This document shows, piece by piece, positions 42,250 through 47,619 of a stretch of DNA of 47,619 nt. The position numbers and the translations under genes were made by a program. Origin of the DNA: Marinifilaceae bacterium (GTDB lineage: Bacteria > Bacteroidota > Bacteroidia > Bacteroidales > Marinifilaceae). How positions within the stretch are numbered: the first letter of the stretch is position 1; each line of letters begins with the position of its first letter. Below the pieces are notes generated by a model. That model searched no databases. It saw only the letters and a list, made by a program, of their open reading frames with translations, and was not told the origin of the DNA. Location: the NCBI GenBank assembly GCA_025210485.1, contig JAOARN010000022.1:1-47619 (forward strand), read 5' to 3'.

Positions 42250-45048
42250 ATGAATTATAAATATATTTTTTACTGCCTACTCTTTTTTATTGTAGGAGTT
42301 AGCAAATGCTTTGCCCAAAATTTAAATAAAGAGCTAAATTCTAATAAGGATTATATAATAGGGAAATTAGAAAATGGATTGACATACTACATCTATCATA
42401 ACGAAAACCCAAAAGGAAAGGTCAATTTTTATTTTCTTCAAAATGCAGGAGCAATCCTTGAGGAGGATAATGAGGATGGTTTAGCACATTTTCTAGAGCA
42501 TATGGCCTTCAATGGGCTTGAACATTTTCCTGGAAACACAATGATTAGTTACCTAGAAAATAATGGAGTTAGTTTTGGAAGCGATATTAACGCATACACT
42601 GCACAGGATGAAACTGTCTATAATTTAAACAATGTTCCTAATAGAAATGGACTAATCGATTCATGTTTATTGATTTTATCTGATTGGTCATGTGGGATTT
42701 CTTTTACGGAGGAAGAAATTGATAAAGAAAGGGGAGTCATAACCGAGGAACATCGAATGAGAATGAACGCAAGGGGTAGAGTTGGGAAGAAAACATCTCC
42801 TGTAATATATAATAATTCAAAGTACTCGAAACGAAATGTAATAGGAAGTCTCAAGGTAATACAGGGATTTAAACCTCACGAGATAAAAGAATTTTACAAT
42901 AAGTGGTATCGTCCAGATTTACAGGCTATTGTTGTTATAGGGGATATTGACAAGAAGCAAATAGAGGAAAAAATAAAACATAAGTTTGCATCTATTCCTC
43001 TAGCAAAAAATGCAGCAGTTAGAACGATTTATTCAATTGATGATCATGATGAAACTAAATATTGCACAGCATCAGATAAAGAGCTAAATGCAAATATATT
43101 TCAGATAATAGTACGACATAAAGAAAACAATGAGGATAAAGCGACATATAAGGATATCCTTGAAAGTATTAAGTTATTATTATTGAATAATATGCTGACT
43201 AATAGGATAGCAAAGATTAAACGAACTCAAAATATGCCATTTCTAGATGCATGGATTTCTCAATCATCTTATATTCGAAATTATTCGAAATTTTCTATTG
43301 GTGTTGTTCCAAAGCAAAATCGGGATTTAGAAAGTTTGAGAAGTATATTAGAAATTAGTCAAGAAATTCAAGAAAAAGGTTTCAGATTGGATGAATTAGT
43401 AAGCGCTAGAACTCAGCTGGTGTTGGCATTTAATGAAATGAATACTCAGAAGCATCTTACAGATAATCATGCCTATTTTGAAGAGGTAAAAGAGCATTTT
43501 TTAAATGGGAATCCTATTCTAAAATTCGATGAGCTATTTAAATTCTTTAATAAAAACATTAATAAAATTAATCTAAGCGATATAAATAAGCTATATAAAG
43601 AACTTAATATTACTAAAAATAGAGTGGTTTCTTTAACAGGTCCTGATAGTTTGAAATTCCCACCTATCTCCGATATAAAATCAGTAGTGGATGATACAAA
43701 ATTTAATATCAGTGCCAAACAAGAGTCAGAGAAAACAAAAAAGATGCTTTTTAATGAAAGTCTTAAGCCAGTCCAAATAATTAAGACCGAGAAAATTAGC
43801 AAATTGGCAGCCGAGATATTTACTCTTTCCAATGGTGCTAAAGTGGCATATAAATATTGTAATCTTGAACCAGGAAAGATAGTTGTAATTGCACGTAGCA
43901 ATGGAGGTTATGAAAAGCTCCCTGTAGAGTATATGCCTAATATAGGAATGTTTTCATCATCGGTCTCAAATTTTGGATTAGGAAATAATAGCTCCAATGA
44001 TTTGAAAGATATTTTACTTTCCACATCTGTTAGGTTTTCACCAAAAATAAATAAATACAGTGAATTAATAGAGGGAACTTCAAATATTAAAGATTTTGAG
44101 AAATTGATGCAAGTTATTTACATGAGTTTCGAGCAAGCATTATTCGATAAAGTAGCTTTTGAAAAATACAAATCAGATGTTATTCATGGATTCAAAACTA
44201 ATAAAAGACCTCCTTTTCAATCTTTTATCGATTCTTTAAAAGCAACTGTTTACAAAGGAAATCCAAGGCTAAGTTTCAGTAATTTAGAAAACTTTGAAGC
44301 CCTTGATTTCGAAACTACCAAAAAGATATATCAAGATAGATTTAATTCGGCAGATGACTTTCTCTTTCTTGTTGTAGGAGATATCGGTAAATCAAAATTA
44401 AAGAAAATGATATCGAAATACATAGGCAATATAAAATCCTCAGGTCGAAAGGAAAGTATTGGAAATATGGGACATTTCTTTCCAAAAGGAAAAACAAAGG
44501 CTTGTATGGATTTACAATTACAGAAAGCTTCAGCTTCGACTATAGTGAAATATAATTCAAAAATTGAATACAGTCAAAAGAATTATATTGCTATGAACCT
44601 AATGCTGGAATCTATCAACAATACAATGGTTTCGGAAATTAGAGAAAAGGAAGGGGGAAGCTATAGTGTTAATGTAAATGGAAGTATGACTCGAATTCCT
44701 GAATCCTATCTTGAAATGACAGTTAGTTTCGATTGCGATCCTGCTAGACTTGAATACTTGAAACAAAAAGCTGATAAAATTATTGCAAATATTATTCAAA
44801 ATGGGATAGATGAATCAGCATATAAAAAGGCATATTCAAAAATGAAAAAACTAGCCTCTAATCGCAAGAAAAACAATATGTATTGGGTAAAAGCTTTGTC
44901 CTACTATATCCGATTTGATGAGAATATTAATGCAAAATCATATTCGGATGAATTGTTAGATAATATGACTTATGATTATGTAAATCATAAAACAAAAGAA
45001 TTTTTAAACAAGGCCGATATTGTTGACTTTTCATATAAAAGCAAATAG
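42250..45048 (+). CDS. Two-half M16 (pitrilysin-type) zinc metallopeptidase
   Basis: 932 residues from the ATG at 42250, giving a signal peptide (MNYKYIFYCLLFFIVGVSKC, then FAQ). The N-terminal half is catalytic: inverted zinc motif HFLEH at 80-84 with the downstream Glu in EEIDKERGVITEEHRM. A second, non-catalytic M16 half follows (from about 540), with YSVNVNGSMTRIPESYLEMTV near the end. Such proteases degrade peptides in the periplasm. In an uptake locus without glycosidases, it suggests that the imported nutrient is a peptide or protein fragment. Confidence 0.9.
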   Translation: MNYKYIFYCLLFFIVGVSKCFAQNLNKELNSNKDYIIGKLENGLTYYIYHNENPKGKVNFYFLQNAGAILEEDNEDGLAHFLEHMAFNGLEHFPGNTMISYLENNGVSFGSDINAYTAQDETVYNLNNVPNRNGLIDSCLLILSDWSCGISFTEEEIDKERGVITEEHRMRMNARGRVGKKTSPVIYNNSKYSKRNVIGSLKVIQGFKPHEIKEFYNKWYRPDLQAIVVIGDIDKKQIEEKIKHKFASIPLAKNAAVRTIYSIDDHDETKYCTASDKELNANIFQIIVRHKENNEDKATYKDILESIKLLLLNNMLTNRIAKIKRTQNMPFLDAWISQSSYIRNYSKFSIGVVPKQNRDLESLRSILEISQEIQEKGFRLDELVSARTQLVLAFNEMNTQKHLTDNHAYFEEVKEHFLNGNPILKFDELFKFFNKNINKINLSDINKLYKELNITKNRVVSLTGPDSLKFPPISDIKSVVDDTKFNISAKQESEKTKKMLFNESLKPVQIIKTEKISKLAAEIFTLSNGAKVAYKYCNLEPGKIVVIARSNGGYEKLPVEYMPNIGMFSSSVSNFGLGNNSSNDLKDILLSTSVRFSPKINKYSELIEGTSNIKDFEKLMQVIYMSFEQALFDKVAFEKYKSDVIHGFKTNKRPPFQSFIDSLKATVYKGNPRLSFSNLENFEALDFETTKKIYQDRFNSADDFLFLVVGDIGKSKLKKMISKYIGNIKSSGRKESIGNMGHFFPKGKTKACMDLQLQKASASTIVKYNSKIEYSQKNYIAMNLMLESINNTMVSEIREKEGGSYSVNVNGSMTRIPESYLEMTVSFDCDPARLEYLKQKADKIIANIIQNGIDESAYKKAYSKMKKLASNRKKNNMYWVKALSYYIRFDENINAKSYSDELLDNMTYDYVNHKTKEFLNKADIVDFSYKSK

Positions 45049-45096
45049 TATTAGCTAACTGACTATTTATAAAAACAATTACTTAAATTTTATTAG

Positions 45097-46401
45097 ATGA
45101 AGAAGTTTTTTATTAGAATACTTTTATGTGTTCAGATATTTTCATTTTTGGGTTTTTATACTTCTTGTTCAAAAAGCAATGAAGATATTGAATTAAAAAA
45201 AGAGGAAGAAGAAGATAAAAATGAAGCTGACAATATAGAAATATTGCCCAATACTATTATGGCAATAGGTCAGAAATCTGCAATTTACAACAGTAATGAT
45301 GGAGGTAAAACATGGCAAAAATCATCGGTTCCTGCTGATGCCAAACGATACTATGATAAAGATTTAAACTTATTTGATATTACTTATTTTAAGTCGGCTT
45401 GGTATGCAGTGGGTGGATGCAATACCCCTGTGGTAAAATCATCATTAATGCTTAAAAGTACTGATGATGGAAAAACATGGACTAGAGTAGATATTCCTCT
45501 GAAGCTTCAATTAAATAGAATATCCACTAATGGGAAAATAATTATTGCTGGAGGTCTTGATTTTGGACTAATATATTCTACTGATGGAGATAATTGGGCA
45601 AAGGTAGATCTGATTAAATTGACCCAGATGGATAGTAAATATTCGGATAATGAAGTCAGAGATATTTTTTTCACAGAGGATAAAATAATTATTGCCCTAA
45701 CAGCAATATACGATAGAAGTAATCCGAATGGAAACAATTCATTTATTGTAGAAAGTAAGGATAATGCTAAAACATGGAAAATTACCAAAAGACAATCAGG
45801 ACCATATATTGAAAAACTGCTTAAATATAAAAATGATATTATAGGATTTACTCCAACAGGAAAAGTACTTAGATACAAGCAAGAAGAGTGGACTTTGGAA
45901 AACTCATTGGGAGGAAATAAAATATTGTATCCAGCACTTATAAATGATTCTAAGCTTGTGAGTTTCACATTCACTTCTACTGCTGATATACTATATGTCT
46001 TGAAAATAGATGATCAAAAAACTGAGAAAAATGATAAGTATTTTATGAATACTAATATCAATGCTTTTGTTTATGGAAATAATACATATGTTTTTGTGGG
46101 TAATGAATATCTAATGGGGAAAGGTGATTATCAAGGCGCAATTTATTCTAGCTCTGATGATTTGAAGCAATGGAATAGTTCTCGCGCATCCATAGGAGAT
46201 GAGATAAAAGGAGCAGGAGCCGAATTCACTGATTTAATTTTCTCAAATGGGAATTTTATATTATTAGCTGATTCAGATTGGTACAAAACAGCAAACAATA
46301 CTATATATACTAGTACAAATGGAACTGACTGGGTAAAATCAGAGCTTCCTGAATTAGATCAGGGAGAAAAATTAAGTAAGTTATTTTCAGCAAAAAATTA
46401 A
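45097..46401 (+). CDS. BNR-repeat (sortilin/sialidase-type propeller) lipoprotein
   Basis: 434 residues with a lipoprotein signal (Cys24 in YTSCSKSNED) and an acidic linker of Glu/Asp/Lys. The body repeats the Asp-box pattern: NDGGKTWQ, TDDGKTWT, TDGDNWAK, KDNAKTWK, SDDLKQWN, TNGTDWVK, spaced about 45-100 residues, so it is a beta-propeller. No sialidase catalytic residues are obvious. It may bind substrate or scaffold the surface complex. Last gene of the locus; a terminator follows. Confidence 0.85.
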   Translation: MKKFFIRILLCVQIFSFLGFYTSCSKSNEDIELKKEEEEDKNEADNIEILPNTIMAIGQKSAIYNSNDGGKTWQKSSVPADAKRYYDKDLNLFDITYFKSAWYAVGGCNTPVVKSSLMLKSTDDGKTWTRVDIPLKLQLNRISTNGKIIIAGGLDFGLIYSTDGDNWAKVDLIKLTQMDSKYSDNEVRDIFFTEDKIIIALTAIYDRSNPNGNNSFIVESKDNAKTWKITKRQSGPYIEKLLKYKNDIIGFTPTGKVLRYKQEEWTLENSLGGNKILYPALINDSKLVSFTFTSTADILYVLKIDDQKTEKNDKYFMNTNINAFVYGNNTYVFVGNEYLMGKGDYQGAIYSSSDDLKQWNSSRASIGDEIKGAGAEFTDLIFSNGNFILLADSDWYKTANNTIYTSTNGTDWVKSELPELDQGEKLSKLFSAKN

Positions 46402-46803
46402 AGAAATGTGTGTTTTTTCAGAGTGTAGACTATTTTAATTAGTGTTGAACAATTCTGTTTTTATAGGATTTGTTTTTTAGTCTGCAATGAAAGTTGTAAT
46501 TACTACCCTAAGAATTTATTCTTAGGGTTTTTTTTATTTATCAGAATATTAGGCTACGATTTTTTCAGAAAGAACCTATGGTTTACTATTTGGGAATTCG
46601 CCTTAGTTATATTTCAGAAATCTTAATTGCATTAGTTTTTTGTTTTATACAATAAAATCTGCTTGTAATAAGTATACATAATGCAAATAAAACTAAAAGC
46701 GTACTTGTGAATCATTAGATGATCGATCTTAGCTTGCAATATTATTATGTTTTTAACACGACAATAAAACATATAGAATACAGATAGCCAAAGTTCCTAT
46801 TAT
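46402..46803. other. Non-coding stretch after the uptake locus
   Basis: About 400 bp without an open frame of note. Apart from the terminator at 46506-46535 I see no repeat, RNA gene or promoter that I can support. Confidence 0.5.
46506..46535 (+). terminator. Intrinsic terminator of the uptake operon
   Basis: CCCTAAGAA (46506-46514) and TTCTTAGGG (46519-46527) make a perfect 9-bp stem with a TTTA loop, followed by eight T. It lies about 105 nt after the last gene. Confidence 0.92.
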
Positions 46804-47063
46804 TATGAAAAAAATACCAAAATTTAAAGAAATAATAATTATAAATATATCTTGCCTTGAATATTTATTTTTATCGGTAAATTTCAAGCAGAAGCACAAG
46901 TAGCTTTTGGTTTAAAAGAAGACTTGAATTAGAATAGTATTCCCTACCTAGTAAAATTTCAGATGCTGATTTTTATGAGTTAAAACAAGAAAAAATAGTT
47001 AATTCGATAAAGCATAAAAGTAGGTCGAATAAATTGCGATTACATGCACAGCTAGCCGTTTGA
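46804..47063 (+). pseudogene. Decayed secreted-protein gene
   Basis: From the ATG at 46804 the first frame gives a signal-peptide-like start (MKKIPKFKEIIIINIS) and stops at about 46902. In a second frame the segment reading FQAEAQVAFGLKEDLN looks like the end of a signal peptide and mature start, then stops. A third frame gives LPSKISDADFYELKQEKIVN and onward to TGA at 47061. Three frames that continue one another suggest a gene broken by at least two frameshifts. Original function unknown. Confidence 0.4.
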
Positions 47064-47164
47064 TTTAAAGCAAAAAAATAGATTGTATCATACTGAATAG
47101 TTTTTATCTAATTTAATAAATTATTCATATAAATTAAGTGTCAGCCATATAGGCTTACTAAAAG

Positions 47165-47330
47165 TTTATTTCATAACATCAGGCACAACCTAATGTTATG
47201 AAATAAAAGCCTTTCAGGCAATTATGCAATAGAAAGAAATAATAGTAACTTATATTTTGCCTAAAAAGGGCATAAGAACACAGTCGAATACATTGTTCTA
47301 TTGAAATTAATTTATCTTGCCTGAAAGGCA
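47165..47330. repeat. Palindromic (REP-like) element
   Basis: TTTATTTCATAACAT (47165-47179) and ATGTTATGAAATAAA (47193-47207) form a perfect 15-bp stem with a 13-nt loop. GCCTTTCAGGCA (47209-47220) is repeated in inverted form, TGCCTGAAAGGC (47318-47329). Dispersed palindromes like these are common in Bacteroidetes intergenic DNA. Confidence 0.65.
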
Positions 47331-47619
47331 TTTATAATAGAGCTCAATGCATTGGGCTAAAAATATTTATGAATAAAAAGGCTGTAAGCTTGCCTATGCA
47401 AAATATAGCTTGTTTTTTCTTTTAAATTATTTCTATATTTGGAAAATATACGAGCATGAAGAATCTAATAATTTATATAGCCAACTCATTGAATTATAGT
47501 AGATGTTTCGCAAGCTCAACAGGACGTTCCCTCTTCCTACTATCGCTACTACTATTCGTCATCTTGTAGCGAGGCACGAGCGAAAGATCTCATACATTAC
47601 AAATCATTAAGTCTATAGA
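47331..47619. other. Non-coding end of window with a dispersed-repeat-like segment
   Basis: No gene seen. The segment 47505-47600, GC-richer than its surroundings, contains CGTCATCTTGTAGCGAGG and CACGAGCGAAAGATCTC. It resembles short Bacteroidetes intergenic repeats of the CGTCAT...GAGCGAA...GAGATCT kind. This is recognition by flavour only. Confidence 0.4.

Noticed and set aside
1..47619. tRNA, rRNA or riboswitch genes
   Set aside because: No cloverleaf-like segments, rRNA signatures or known riboswitch cores were recognised by eye.

Overview
This is AT-rich DNA from a member of the Bacteroidota. The evidence is a SusC/SusD outer-membrane uptake locus driven by an ECF sigma factor and a FecR-type anti-sigma factor, Bacteroidetes-type promoter elements (TTTG, about 19 nt, TAnnTTTG) and many Bacteroidetes lipoprotein signals. 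A marine or gut Bacteroidales/Marinilabiliales relative is a reasonable guess from protein flavour, but no rRNA or marker gene in the window proves it.

Layout. 1-1375: degenerate tandem repeats of about 362 bp with no convincing gene. 1508-2074: ECF sigma factor. 2084-34659: a complete, about 32.6 kb Mu-like transposable prophage, bounded by imperfect terminal inverted repeats and a short target duplication (CAGT or CAGTT). 34772-46401: the continuation of the interrupted host locus, namely anti-sigma factor, SusC-like TonB-dependent receptor, SusD-like lipoprotein, fasciclin-like lipoprotein, a small lipoprotein, a two-half M16 metallopeptidase and a BNR-repeat lipoprotein. 46402-47619: terminator, a decayed secreted-protein gene and palindromic dispersed repeats. 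With the prophage removed, the sigma stop and the anti-sigma start would lie 116 bp apart, so the phage has landed inside a sigma/anti-sigma/SusCD operon.

Prophage. It lies with its Mu-left end at 34.66 kb and its Mu-right end at 2.08 kb. Repressor (+) and a small Ner-like gene (-) diverge from an operator region at 33.6 kb. The early operon runs leftward: DDE transposase, MuB-like ATPase, then about a dozen small early genes down to 25.6 kb. Late genes diverge from 16.2-16.37 kb. Rightward are terminase small and large subunits, Gp36-like protein, a portal-MuF fusion with a C-terminal nuclease/toxin-like domain, the tape measure and two tail-completion proteins. Leftward are the protease/scaffold, major capsid, sheath, tube, a chaperone with a -1 frameshift site, baseplate hub and spike, lysozyme and holin, baseplate J, tail fibre, an Ig/BACON-like tail protein and an adenine methylase. 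The tail is therefore contractile (sheath plus tube). Compared with Mu, the terminase-portal-tape measure block is inverted relative to the rest.

Most interesting points: exact prophage ends splitting a sigma/anti-sigma pair; a textbook A AAA AAC slippery site with a perfect 10-bp stem in the tail chaperone; a toxin-like extension on the portal-MuF protein; crossed complementary segments (pseudoknot-like) between portal and tape measure; a recurrent TTTAAA-N5-TTTAAA gene-boundary motif; and an AATATCG motif at the repressor operators that recurs as an inverted repeat at the opposite prophage end.
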